Assembly (NCBI RefSeq): GCF_035943815.1
Contig: NZ_DASZBU010000012.1
Span: 248,001 to 312,000 of the forward strand
Length of the DNA: 64,000 nucleotides
From: Frateuria_A sp035943815
GTDB lineage: Bacteria; Pseudomonadota; Gammaproteobacteria; Xanthomonadales; Rhodanobacteraceae
Reading direction: 5' to 3'
This document shows, piece after piece, positions 45,365-53,379 of this stretch. How positions within the stretch are numbered: position 1 is the stretch's first letter; each line of letters opens with the position of its first letter. The notes under the pieces were generated by a model, which made no database searches, had not been told where the DNA came from, and worked only from the letters and a program-made list of their open reading frames with translations. A program made the translations under genes and the position numbers.

Positions 45365-47377
45365 CTACAGGGACATGGCCAGCTGCGTGCCCTGGGCGAT
45401 CGCGCGCTTGGCGTCGAGCTCGGCAGCGACATCGGCTCCGCCGATCACGTGCGGGCTCCTTCCCGATTGCCGTAGGGCTTGTGCGAGCGCGCCATTGGGT
45501 TCCTGACCGGCGCAAACCACCACATTGTCGACCGGCAGCACCTGTGCCTGGCCTGCCAGCAGAATGTGCAGGCCCTCGTCGTCGAACCGCACGTACTGCA
45601 CACCGCCGAGCATCTGCACCAGCTTGGCCTTCAGCGAGGCACGGTGCACCCAGCCAGTGGTCTTGTTGAGGCGGGCGCCCGGGCGGCCTTCGCTTCGTTG
45701 CAATAGCCAGATTTGCCGCGCCGGTGCCTCGGGCACGGGCGGCAGCAAGCCGCCGCGGGAAGCGAGGGAGCGGTCAACGCCCCATTCATGCGCCCAGCAA
45801 ACCGGGGCCAGGGTAGGCGAGGGCGGCCGCTGGGCCAGGAATTCGGCCACGTCGAAGCCGATGCCGCCCGCGCCGATGATCGCCACCCGCGCACCGACCG
45901 GCCGGTCATGCGCTAGCACGTCGAGGTAGCCGAGCACGCGCGGATCGTCGCTGCCGGGGAATCGCACCGGCCGGGGCACCACGCCGCAGGCTACGACCAC
46001 TTCATCGAAGCCCACCAGCGAGGCCGGATCTGCTCGCGTGGCCAGCCGGACGTCAACGCGCATCTCCTCAAGACGATTGCGGTAGTAGCGCAGGGTCTCG
46101 TGGAACTCCTCCTTGCCGGGAATGCGCTTGGCGTAGTTGAACTGGCCGCCGATACCGTCGGACTGTTCGAACAGCGTTACCGCATGCCCGCGTTCGGCTG
46201 CCGTAGTCGCGCAGGCCAGGCCGGCGGGGCCTGCGCCGACCACCGCGATGCGCCTGGATGTTGCCGCCGGGGCGATGACCCATTCGGTTTCATGGCAGGC
46301 ACGCGGATTGACCAGGCAACTGGCGCGCCTGTTCTGGAATACGTGGTCCAGGCAGGCCTGGTTGCAGGCGATGCAGGTGTTGATCGACGCGCTGCGGCCG
46401 GCACGCGCCTTGGCTGCCCATGCCGGGTCGGCCAGCAGCGGCCGCGCCATCGAAACCATGTCGGCCTCGCCATCGGCGAGCACGCGCTCGGCCACCTCTG
46501 GCATGTTGATGCGGTTGGTGGCCACCAGCGGCAGGCTCACTTCGCCCTTGAGCCGCCGGGTGACCCAGGCAAAGCCCGCGCGCGGGACCGAGGTGACGAT
46601 GGTCGGCACGCGCGCCTCGTGCCATCCGATGCCGGTGTTGATGATGCTGGCGCCGGCCGCCTCGATGGCCTTGGCGAGCGCGACGATCTCGTCCCAGGAC
46701 TGGCCGCCCTCGACCAGTTCCAGCATGGAAAGCCGGTAGATAATGATGAAGTCACGGCCCACCGCCTCGCGGGTGCGCCGCACGATCTCGATCGCCAGGC
46801 GCATGCGCTGCGTGGCATCGCCGCCCCAGGTGTCCTGGCGCTGGTTGGTGCGCGCGGCGAGAAACTGGTTGATCAGGTAGCCCTCCGAGCCCATGACTTC
46901 CACGCCGTCGTAGCCAGCCTCGCGGGCGAGCTTCGCGCAACGCACGAAATCGCCGATGGTCCGTACCACGCCGCGGCTGGAAAGGGCTCGCGGCGTGAAC
47001 GGCGTAATCGGCGACTTCAGTTTCGAGGGCGCCACCAACAAGGGGTGGTAGCCGTAGCGGCCCGCATGCAGGATCTGCAGGCAGATGCGTCCGCCCTCGG
47101 CATGCACGGCGCCAGTCACTTTGCGGTGCCGGCCGACGTGCCAGGGCATCGACAGGCGTCCGCCGAAAGGCTTGAGCCAGCCTTCGATGCTTGGGGCAAT
47201 GCCGCCGGTGACCATGAGCGCGACGCCGCCGCGGGCACGTTCGGCGAAATAGGCTGCGAGCTTGTCGTAGTCGGCTGCGCGATCTTCCAGCCCGGTGTGC
47301 ATCGAGCCCATCAGGATACGGTTGGGCAGAGTCACGTGGCCCAGATCCAGTGGGGCAAACAGGTGCGGGTAGGGCAT
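45365..47377 (-). CDS. fadH: 2,4-dienoyl-CoA reductase (NADPH), FadH type
   Basis: Reduces 2,4-dienoyl-CoA during beta-oxidation of unsaturated fatty acids. 670 residues: N-terminal Old-Yellow-Enzyme FMN barrel (LPNRILMGSMHTGLEDR, ILHAGRYGYHP, EGYLINQFLAARTNQRQDTWGGD), four iron-sulfur cysteines Cys335, Cys338, Cys342 and Cys354 (C-x2-C-x3-C-x11-C), and FAD/NAD(P) domains (VVGAGPAGLACA, IIGAGGIGFD). The layout is exactly that of E. coli FadH. The acyl-CoA-binding protein gene lies 123 bp upstream on the same strand. Confidence 0.95.
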   Translation of the reverse strand: MPYPHLFAPLDLGHVTLPNRILMGSMHTGLEDRAADYDKLAAYFAERARGGVALMVTGGIAPSIEGWLKPFGGRLSMPWHVGRHRKVTGAVHAEGGRICLQILHAGRYGYHPLLVAPSKLKSPITPFTPRALSSRGVVRTIGDFVRCAKLAREAGYDGVEVMGSEGYLINQFLAARTNQRQDTWGGDATQRMRLAIEIVRRTREAVGRDFIIIYRLSMLELVEGGQSWDEIVALAKAIEAAGASIINTGIGWHEARVPTIVTSVPRAGFAWVTRRLKGEVSLPLVATNRINMPEVAERVLADGEADMVSMARPLLADPAWAAKARAGRSASINTCIACNQACLDHVFQNRRASCLVNPRACHETEWVIAPAATSRRIAVVGAGPAGLACATTAAERGHAVTLFEQSDGIGGQFNYAKRIPGKEEFHETLRYYRNRLEEMRVDVRLATRADPASLVGFDEVVVACGVVPRPVRFPGSDDPRVLGYLDVLAHDRPVGARVAIIGAGGIGFDVAEFLAQRPPSPTLAPVCWAHEWGVDRSLASRGGLLPPVPEAPARQIWLLQRSEGRPGARLNKTTGWVHRASLKAKLVQMLGGVQYVRFDDEGLHILLAGQAQVLPVDNVVVCAGQEPNGALAQALRQSGRSPHVIGGADVAAELDAKRAIAQGTQLAMSL

Positions 47378-47500
47378 GCCGGCGTCCGTTCAAACGATCG
47401 TATGAATGTGCCGGGCGGGATGGAGGAAAGCAAGCGGCGATCGCACCCAGCCGCCCCCGGTCGCCTTGCAGGCCCGGCAAGCAGGGGCGGTGTGGGCGCG

Positions 47501-47758
47501 TCAGGCCAGGAGTTGCCGCACAAGCGCTATGTAGCGGCGCATGGCTTCTTCCCGCGGTATCCCGGACAGTTGCGCCCAGGCCTCGTGCTTTGCGGTGCCC
47601 ACGAAGTCGAAGAAGCCCGGCAGGCCGCTCCGTACGTCGCCCTGCGAGCCCTGCTTGTACAGCGCGTAGAGCTTGAGCAATGTGTCGTTGTCCGGCCGGG
47701 TGCCAAGTCGCTTGACATCCTCGGCGGCCTGTTCGAACTCGCGGCGAAGATCGGTCAT
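47501..47758 (-). CDS. Acyl-CoA-binding protein (ACBP)
   Basis: 85-residue four-helix ACBP, which binds long-chain acyl-CoA in the cytosol. Diagnostic residues are present: YALYKQGSQGDV at 31-42 (Tyr31, Tyr34, Lys35) and KHEAW at 57-61 (Lys57, Trp61). ACBP is common in eukaryotes and scattered in bacteria. I start at MTDLRREF; the 13 codons upstream are not conserved. Placed upstream of fadH and LysR, it suggests an acyl-CoA handling group. Confidence 0.93.
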   Translation of the reverse strand: MTDLRREFEQAAEDVKRLGTRPDNDTLLKLYALYKQGSQGDVRSGLPGFFDFVGTAKHEAWAQLSGIPREEAMRRYIALVRQLLA

Positions 47759-47870
47759 GGCGGGGCACTGCAAGGCGGGGGCGCGGCTTGATAGCACGCA
47801 GCCTGGGGGTGGTCAACGTGGGGTGCCCTACGCGGTACCATGCGTGCTTTTGCAGATGCCGGGGAGCCTC

Positions 47871-48554
47871 ATGAGCCGCACGCAGCCGGTGCCAGTCCTG
47901 ACCATCGACGGGCCGTCCGGTTCGGGCAAGGGCACCATCAGCCGCCTGGTCGCCGAGCATCTGGGCTGGCGATTGCTCGATTCGGGAGCCCTGTACCGGG
48001 CTGTCGGCTACGCGGCGGGGGCCGAAGGGCTGGATCTCTCCGATGCCGAGGCGGTGACCCGTTGCGCCCGGTGCACGAAGATCCGCTTCCAGGCCGCTGC
48101 CGGCGGCGGCGACACTCGGGTGATCGTCAACGGCCATGACGCCACGGACGAACTGCGCACCGAGACAGCCGGCGCCGCCGCTTCGGCGATCGCCTCCATC
48201 CCTTCCGTGCGGCAGGCGCTGGTCGACCTGCAACTGGGTTTCCGCAGAGCTCCGGGCCTGGTCGCCGATGGGCGCGACATGGGCACGGTGATCTTTCCGG
48301 ACGCCCCGTTCAAGGTGTTCCTCACGGCGAGCGCCGCCGAACGGGCGAAAAGGCGCTATAAGCAGTTGAAGGAAAAGGGGCTGAACGTTACACTTGGTGC
48401 CCTTCAGCGCGAGATCGAGGCGCGTGACGAGCGGGATGCGTCGCGTGCGGTCGCTCCGCTTCGCCCGGCCGAGGATGCGGTTCTGGTGGATACCACCGGC
48501 ATGCCCATCGAGGACGTCGTCGCGAAAGTACTTGCCGTCGTGCAGCCCCGATAA
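47871..48554 (+). CDS. cmk: Cytidylate kinase
   Basis: Phosphorylates CMP and dCMP. 227 residues with the P-loop GPSGSGKGT at 14-22, LDSGALYRAVG, the CMP-site Arg/Asp in GRDMGTVIFPDAP, and RDERDASRAVAPLRPAEDA near the end. Start at ATG after GGGGAG. It heads the cmk-rpsA-ihfB-lapAB set that is conserved across Gammaproteobacteria. Confidence 0.96.
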   Translation: MSRTQPVPVLTIDGPSGSGKGTISRLVAEHLGWRLLDSGALYRAVGYAAGAEGLDLSDAEAVTRCARCTKIRFQAAAGGGDTRVIVNGHDATDELRTETAGAAASAIASIPSVRQALVDLQLGFRRAPGLVADGRDMGTVIFPDAPFKVFLTASAAERAKRRYKQLKEKGLNVTLGALQREIEARDERDASRAVAPLRPAEDAVLVDTTGMPIEDVVAKVLAVVQPR

Positions 48555-48575
48555 GGCTGCACGCGGCTTTAGGCG

Positions 48576-48597
48576 CCTCCGCCGCGGCGGGGGTTTT
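48576..48597 (+). terminator. Hairpin with T-run between cmk and rpsA
   Basis: CCTCCGCC, loop GC, GGCGGGGG (one G-U), then TTTT. It would reduce read-through from cmk; rpsA is 140 bp further and probably has its own promoter. Confidence 0.55.
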
Positions 48598-48737
48598 GGT
48601 AACGGTGCCGACAGGGCGGTCCGTCATAGGGCGCGTTTTCTGCGACACCCACAACCGGTGGGCCGGTCAGCCCGTGCGCATTTCATCCGACGGCGCGCAC
48701 AAAGGGCTTTCGGCCTTTTCTCATTTCTGGAATCAAC

Positions 48738-50411
48738 ATGACTGAAAGTTTTGCCGAGCTGTTTGAACAGAGCCAGCAGGCCATCGCCAAGCTGAAGCCG
48801 GGTGCCATCGTCACCGGCATCGTTGTGGAAATCCGCAACGACGTCGTCGTGATCAACGCCGGCCTCAAGAGCGAAGGCATCGTCCCGATCGAGCAGTTCA
48901 AGGACGAAGAGGGCACGCTGGAAGTGCAGGTAGGCGACGAGGTGAAGGTTGCCCTCGACGCCCTGGAAGACGGCTTCGGCGAGACCAAGCTCTCCCGCGA
49001 GAAGGCCAAGCGTTCGATGGTGTGGGACGACCTCGAGCAGGCCTTCGACAAGGAAGAGACCATCACCGGCAAGATATCCGGCAAGGTCAAGGGCGGCTTC
49101 ACCGTCGACATCAAGGACGTCCGCGCGTTCCTGCCGGGCTCGCTGGTCGACGTGCGCCCGGTCCGCGACCCGGTCTACCTCGAGGGCAAGGACCTCGAGT
49201 TCAAGATCATCAAGCTGGACCGCAAGCGCAACAACGTGGTGGTCAGCCGCCGCGCCGTCGTCGAGACCGAGTTCTCCGAGGAGCGTGAGAAGCTGCTGGA
49301 GCGCCTGACCGAGGGTGCGGTGGTCAAGGGCACGGTCAAGAACCTCACCGACTACGGCGCGTTCGTGGACCTGGGCGGCATCGACGGCCTGCTGCACATC
49401 ACCGACATGGCGTGGAAGCGCGTGCGTCACCCGTCCGAGGTGGTCAACGTTGGCGATGAGCTGGACGTGCGCGTGCTCAAGTACGACCGCGAGCGCAACC
49501 GCGTGTCGCTGGGCCTCAAGCAGCTGGGCGACGACCCGTGGGTCGCTATCTCCCGTCGCTATCCGGTCGGCAGCCGCATCTTCGGCAAGGTCTCCAACGT
49601 CACTGATTATGGCTGCTTCGTCGAGATCGAGCCGGGCGTCGAGGGGCTGGTGCACGTGTCCGAGATGGACTGGACCAACAAGAACGTCAATCCGGCCAAG
49701 GTGGTGCAGGTCGGCGACGAGACCGAAGTGATGGTGCTGGACGTGGACGAAGAGCGTCGCCGCATCTCGCTGGGCATCAAGCAGACGCGTTCCAATCCGT
49801 GGGAAGCGTTTGCGGCCATGCACAAGAAGAACGACAAGGTGTCGGGCCAGATCAAGTCGATCACCGACTTCGGCATCTTCATCGGCCTGGAAGGCGGCAT
49901 CGACGGCCTGGTCCACCTTTCCGACATCTCCTGGCAGGCGTCCGGCGAAGACCTCGTGCGCAACTTCAAGAAAGGCGACGAGATCGAGGCGGTGGTGCTG
50001 GCGGTCGATCCTGAGCGCGAGCGCATTTCGCTGGGCATCAAGCAGATGGAGCAGGACCCGTTCGGCCAGTTCATGGCCAACAATCCGCGCGGCACGATCG
50101 TCAACGGCACGGTGAAGGAAGTGGACGCCAAGGGTGCGGTGATCGACCTGGGCGAGGGCGTGGAGGGTTATCTGCGCGCCAACGACATCGCCAAGGAACG
50201 CATCGACGATGCGACCCAGCACCTGAAGGTCGGCGACAAGGTGGAAGCCAAGTTCACCGGCATGGACCGCAAGGGGCGCCAGCTGGCGCTCTCGATCCGC
50301 GCCAAGGACGAGGAAGAGCTGCATGACGCGATGGCCGAATACGGCTCCGCTTCCGGCGGCACCACCAAGCTGGGCGCGCTGCTCAAGGAGCAGCTCAACA
50401 AGTCTGAGTAA
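48738..50411 (+). CDS. rpsA: 30S ribosomal protein S1
   Basis: Largest small-subunit protein; brings mRNA to the 30S subunit. 557 residues with six S1 (OB-fold) repeats of about 70-85 residues; repeats 3-6 each contain a variant of GxVxxxxxxGxFVxL followed by GLxHxS (e.g. DYGAFVDLGGIDGLLHI and DFGIFIGLEGGIDGLVHLS). Start ATG after a T/A-containing leader. High expression fits the strongly biased codons. Confidence 0.97.
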   Translation: MTESFAELFEQSQQAIAKLKPGAIVTGIVVEIRNDVVVINAGLKSEGIVPIEQFKDEEGTLEVQVGDEVKVALDALEDGFGETKLSREKAKRSMVWDDLEQAFDKEETITGKISGKVKGGFTVDIKDVRAFLPGSLVDVRPVRDPVYLEGKDLEFKIIKLDRKRNNVVVSRRAVVETEFSEEREKLLERLTEGAVVKGTVKNLTDYGAFVDLGGIDGLLHITDMAWKRVRHPSEVVNVGDELDVRVLKYDRERNRVSLGLKQLGDDPWVAISRRYPVGSRIFGKVSNVTDYGCFVEIEPGVEGLVHVSEMDWTNKNVNPAKVVQVGDETEVMVLDVDEERRRISLGIKQTRSNPWEAFAAMHKKNDKVSGQIKSITDFGIFIGLEGGIDGLVHLSDISWQASGEDLVRNFKKGDEIEAVVLAVDPERERISLGIKQMEQDPFGQFMANNPRGTIVNGTVKEVDAKGAVIDLGEGVEGYLRANDIAKERIDDATQHLKVGDKVEAKFTGMDRKGRQLALSIRAKDEEELHDAMAEYGSASGGTTKLGALLKEQLNKSE

Positions 50412-50443
50412 TCCTTTAGGATTACAATGACTTGAGGTACGAA

Positions 50444-50473
50444 GCGGGGCGGCGCCAAGCCGCCCCGCCGTTT
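50444..50473 (+). terminator. Rho-independent terminator after rpsA
   Basis: GCGGGGCGGC, loop GCCAA, GCCGCCCCGC, then CGTTTA: a 10-bp all-GC stem 33 bp after the rpsA stop. A small AATCCT-TT-AGGATT hairpin lies just before it at 50410-50423. Confidence 0.7.
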
Positions 50474-50496
50474 AACGTCACGGACATTGGGGACCC

Positions 50497-50796
50497 ATGA
50501 CCAAATCCGAACTGATCGAGGCGCTGGCGAGGCGCCAGACCCACCTTGCGTTTGGCGACGTCGAACTCGCAGTCAAGAGCGTGATCGAGCAGATGAGCCA
50601 TGCACTGGCCGAGGGCGAGCGTATCGAGGTCCGCGGTTTTGGCAGCTTCGCGCTGCACTACCGGCCGCCGCGCATGGGGCGCAATCCCAAGACCGGCGAG
50701 GCCGTGGCCCTGCCGGGCAAGCACGTGCCGCATTTCAAGCCGGGCAAGGAGCTGCGCGAGCGCGTCAATCTGGCGCTGATGGCCGAACTGGCCTGA
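50497..50796 (+). CDS. ihfB: Integration host factor subunit beta
   Basis: DNA-bending nucleoid protein that pairs with IhfA (not in the window). 99 residues of HU/IHF fold: TKSELIEAL start, GERIEVRGFGSF, the DNA-intercalating Pro64 in RNPKTGE (62-68), and FKPGKELRERVN. GGGGACC before the ATG. Follows rpsA as in E. coli. Confidence 0.96.
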   Translation: MTKSELIEALARRQTHLAFGDVELAVKSVIEQMSHALAEGERIEVRGFGSFALHYRPPRMGRNPKTGEAVALPGKHVPHFKPGKELRERVNLALMAELA

Positions 50797-50918
50797 TTGC
50801 GCCGCGACAGGGGTTACGGCTCCTGGCGTGTTTCGAGGCAGGCGGCGCGAGCCGTTCTGCCTTTTTTTGTCGCCCGCGTGCGGTCGCCGGTTCGAGCCGA
50901 TTCGGGTAAAGTCGCGCG

Positions 50919-51173
50919 ATGCGATTGATTGCCTTGCTTATCCTCGCGCTCTTCGTGGTCGCCGGCGTGATCGTCGGCGCGCTCAACGCCGATCCGGTGA
51001 GCTACGACCTGGCCTTCGCCAGGGTGGCGCTGCCCAAGGGGGCCGGCCTGCTGGTCGCGCTGGTGATCGGCTGGCTGCTGGGCGGGCTCACGGCCTGGCT
51101 GGGCATGAGCCTGCGTCATCGGCGCGTACTGCGACGGCACCGGTCCAGCAGGAAGACGCCGGCCAGCGCATGA
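50919..51173 (+). CDS. lapA: Lipopolysaccharide assembly protein A domain protein
   Basis: 84 residues: two membrane helices (about 3-22 and 42-63) and a basic cytosolic tail (RHRRVLRRHRSSRK), matching LapA (YciS). It associates with LapB and controls LPS synthesis through FtsH/LpxC turnover in E. coli. Its TGA overlaps the lapB ATG (ATGA). Confidence 0.9.
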   Translation: MRLIALLILALFVVAGVIVGALNADPVSYDLAFARVALPKGAGLLVALVIGWLLGGLTAWLGMSLRHRRVLRRHRSSRKTPASA

Positions 51174-52342
51174 ACATTCTCTATGTGCTGGTTCTGCTGG
51201 TGCCGGCCGCTTTCGCCAGCGGATGGTTCGCGGCCCGCCGGGCAGCGGTGCATCGCTCCGGCATGCGGGTCAGCGAGCTTTCCTCCGATTACTTCCGCGG
51301 CCTCAACTACCTGCTCAACGAAGAGCAGGACAAGGCGATCGAGGTCTTCCTCAAGCTGGCCGAATACAACCGGGACACGGTGGAAACCCACCTTGCGCTG
51401 GGCAATCTGTTTCGCCGCCGCGGCGAGGTGGATCGCGCGATCCGCCTGCACCAACACCTGGTTTCCCGCCCGGGCCTGACCGAGGCGATGAAGACAGTCG
51501 CCCTGCTCGAGCTGGGCGAGGACTACATGCGCGCGGGCCTGCTCGACCGCGCCGAAGCGCTGTTCTCCGACCTCGTGGCGATGAATGCGCACGCCCCTTC
51601 GGCATTGCGTCACCTGGTGGCGATCTATCAGCACGAGCGCGACTGGCACAAGGCGATCGACCACGCGCGCCGCCTGGAAGTCATGACCGGCGACGACGAG
51701 TCGCCCATGATCGCCCAGTTCTACTGCGAGCTGGCCGAGCAGGCCCGCCAGCACGGCGCGTTGGCCGAGGCGCGCGGCTATCTGCGGCAAGCCTTCGAGT
51801 GCCAGGACGACTGCGTGCGTGCCTTCATGCTTACCGGCCGCCTGCATGCCGAGGCCGGCGAGCATGCCGAGGCGGTCGCGGCGTACGAGGCGGCGGTGGG
51901 CGCGGACATCGCCTTCGTGCCGGAGATCCTGCCGCCGCTGCTCAACAGCTACGCGCGCATCGGCCAGATGGAGCGCGCCGAGCATTTCCTGCGTGACATC
52001 CTCGCCCGCTACCACGGCATCTCGCCGGTGCTCGCATTGACGAAGCTCTACAACCAGCGCGATGGCGAACGCGCCGGCATCGATTTCCTGACTTCGCAGT
52101 TGCGCCAGCGGCCTTCGGTGCGCGGGCTGATGGCCCTGATCGATGCGACCATGGACAAGATCGAGGGCGAGGCGCGGGAGAACTTCCTGATCCTGCGTGA
52201 CCTCACGCGCAAGCTGCTCGAAGGCCAGGCAATGTATCGCTGCAGCCGTTGCGGCTTCGGTGCCAAGGCCCATCATTGGCAGTGTCCCAGCTGCAAGAGC
52301 TGGAGCACGATCCGGCCCATCCACGGTGTCGCCAACGAGTGA
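51170..52342 (+). CDS. lapB: Lipopolysaccharide assembly protein LapB (YciM)
   Basis: Regulates LpxC degradation by FtsH and so LPS amount. 390 residues: N-terminal membrane anchor (ILYVLVLLVPAAFASGWFAA), nine or so TPR-like repeats (VSELSSDYFRGLNYLL first), and a C-terminal rubredoxin-like metal site Cys358-x2-Cys361 ... Cys372-x2-Cys375. Start overlaps lapA, and its own TGA overlaps the GTG of the next gene (GTGA), so LPS control is coupled to a glycosyl transferase. Confidence 0.95.
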   Translation: MNILYVLVLLVPAAFASGWFAARRAAVHRSGMRVSELSSDYFRGLNYLLNEEQDKAIEVFLKLAEYNRDTVETHLALGNLFRRRGEVDRAIRLHQHLVSRPGLTEAMKTVALLELGEDYMRAGLLDRAEALFSDLVAMNAHAPSALRHLVAIYQHERDWHKAIDHARRLEVMTGDDESPMIAQFYCELAEQARQHGALAEARGYLRQAFECQDDCVRAFMLTGRLHAEAGEHAEAVAAYEAAVGADIAFVPEILPPLLNSYARIGQMERAEHFLRDILARYHGISPVLALTKLYNQRDGERAGIDFLTSQLRQRPSVRGLMALIDATMDKIEGEARENFLILRDLTRKLLEGQAMYRCSRCGFGAKAHHWQCPSCKSWSTIRPIHGVANE

Positions 52343-53379
52343 GTCGCGCCGAGCCCGCCTCGTTGCTGGGATGGAGCCTGGCCGCGCTGGTGCTCGCGGT
52401 GGTGGTGGTGCGGATCGCGATTTCCTATGCGCGGCGGCGCGGCATGCTGGACCAGCCGGGCCAACGCCGCTCGCACACGCTGCCCACGCCGCGCGGAGGC
52501 GGCATCGGCATCGTGGCGGCCTGTGTGGTCGTGTTGCCGGGTGCGCTCCGCGGACTGCCTGGGGCGTGGCCCATGCAGGTGGTGGCGGCGCTGACAATTG
52601 CCCTGCTGCTGGTGGCTGCGATCGGCTGGTGGGACGATCACCGGCCCTTGCGGCAATGGCCACGACTCGGCGTGCAGCTGCTGGCGACCGGGCTGTTCGG
52701 CGCGGCCCTGCTGGCCGGTACGGACCTCTCCTGGTGGTGGTGGCCGCTGCTGGTGCTGGCGGGTGGCTGGAGCATCAACCTGCACAACTTCATGGACGGC
52801 ATCGACGCTCTGCTGGCGCAACAGGGCATCGTGGTGGCCGCCGGGATGGGCTGCCTGGCCGCGAGCGTGGCGCAGCCCGCACTGGCCGGTGCCAGCTTCG
52901 CCGTCGCGGCGGCCTGCCTGGGCTTCTGGTTCTACAACCGCCCTCCCGCGCGCATCTTCATGGGCGACGTGGGAAGCGGCAGCGTGGGTCTGCTCCTGTT
53001 CGCGCTGGCGGCCATGTTGTGGCGCGTCCAGCCGATGCTGCTCTGGCCGGCCCTCATCCTGGGTTCGAGCTTTGTCGCCGATGCCAGTTTGACTTTGCTG
53101 AACCGCTTCCTACACGGGAGGCGCTGGTACGCTCCGCACCGCGAGCATCTCTACCAGTGGCTGGTACGATCCGGCCGCACGCACAGGCGCGCGGCTGGGT
53201 GGTACCTATGTTGGAACCTACTTTTCGCCGCCCCCGTGGCGTTCGCTGCCAGGGTCCATCCCGCCGTGGCATTGCCGGCCTGTCTCGCCGTCTATACGGC
53301 AGCGGGCGCAACATGGATCGTCATCAAGCGCCGGTGCGTGCGGCGTGCATCGCAGAAGGACCGTCATGTCACCCCGTAA
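52339..53379 (+). CDS. WecA/WbpL-like undecaprenyl-phosphate sugar-1-phosphate transferase (glycosyl transferase family 4)
   Basis: 346-residue polytopic membrane enzyme that moves a HexNAc-1-phosphate from UDP-sugar to undecaprenyl phosphate, starting O-antigen or similar glycans. Signatures: DQPGQRRSHTLPTPRGGGI (N-terminal), WWDDHRPL, NLHNFMDGIDAL, and FMGDVGSGSVG. About ten membrane helices. Starts at GTG overlapping the lapB stop. The CapD-like gene begins 14 bp inside its 3' end. Confidence 0.9.
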   Translation: MSRAEPASLLGWSLAALVLAVVVVRIAISYARRRGMLDQPGQRRSHTLPTPRGGGIGIVAACVVVLPGALRGLPGAWPMQVVAALTIALLLVAAIGWWDDHRPLRQWPRLGVQLLATGLFGAALLAGTDLSWWWWPLLVLAGGWSINLHNFMDGIDALLAQQGIVVAAGMGCLAASVAQPALAGASFAVAAACLGFWFYNRPPARIFMGDVGSGSVGLLLFALAAMLWRVQPMLLWPALILGSSFVADASLTLLNRFLHGRRWYAPHREHLYQWLVRSGRTHRRAAGWYLCWNLLFAAPVAFAARVHPAVALPACLAVYTAAGATWIVIKRRCVRRASQKDRHVTP

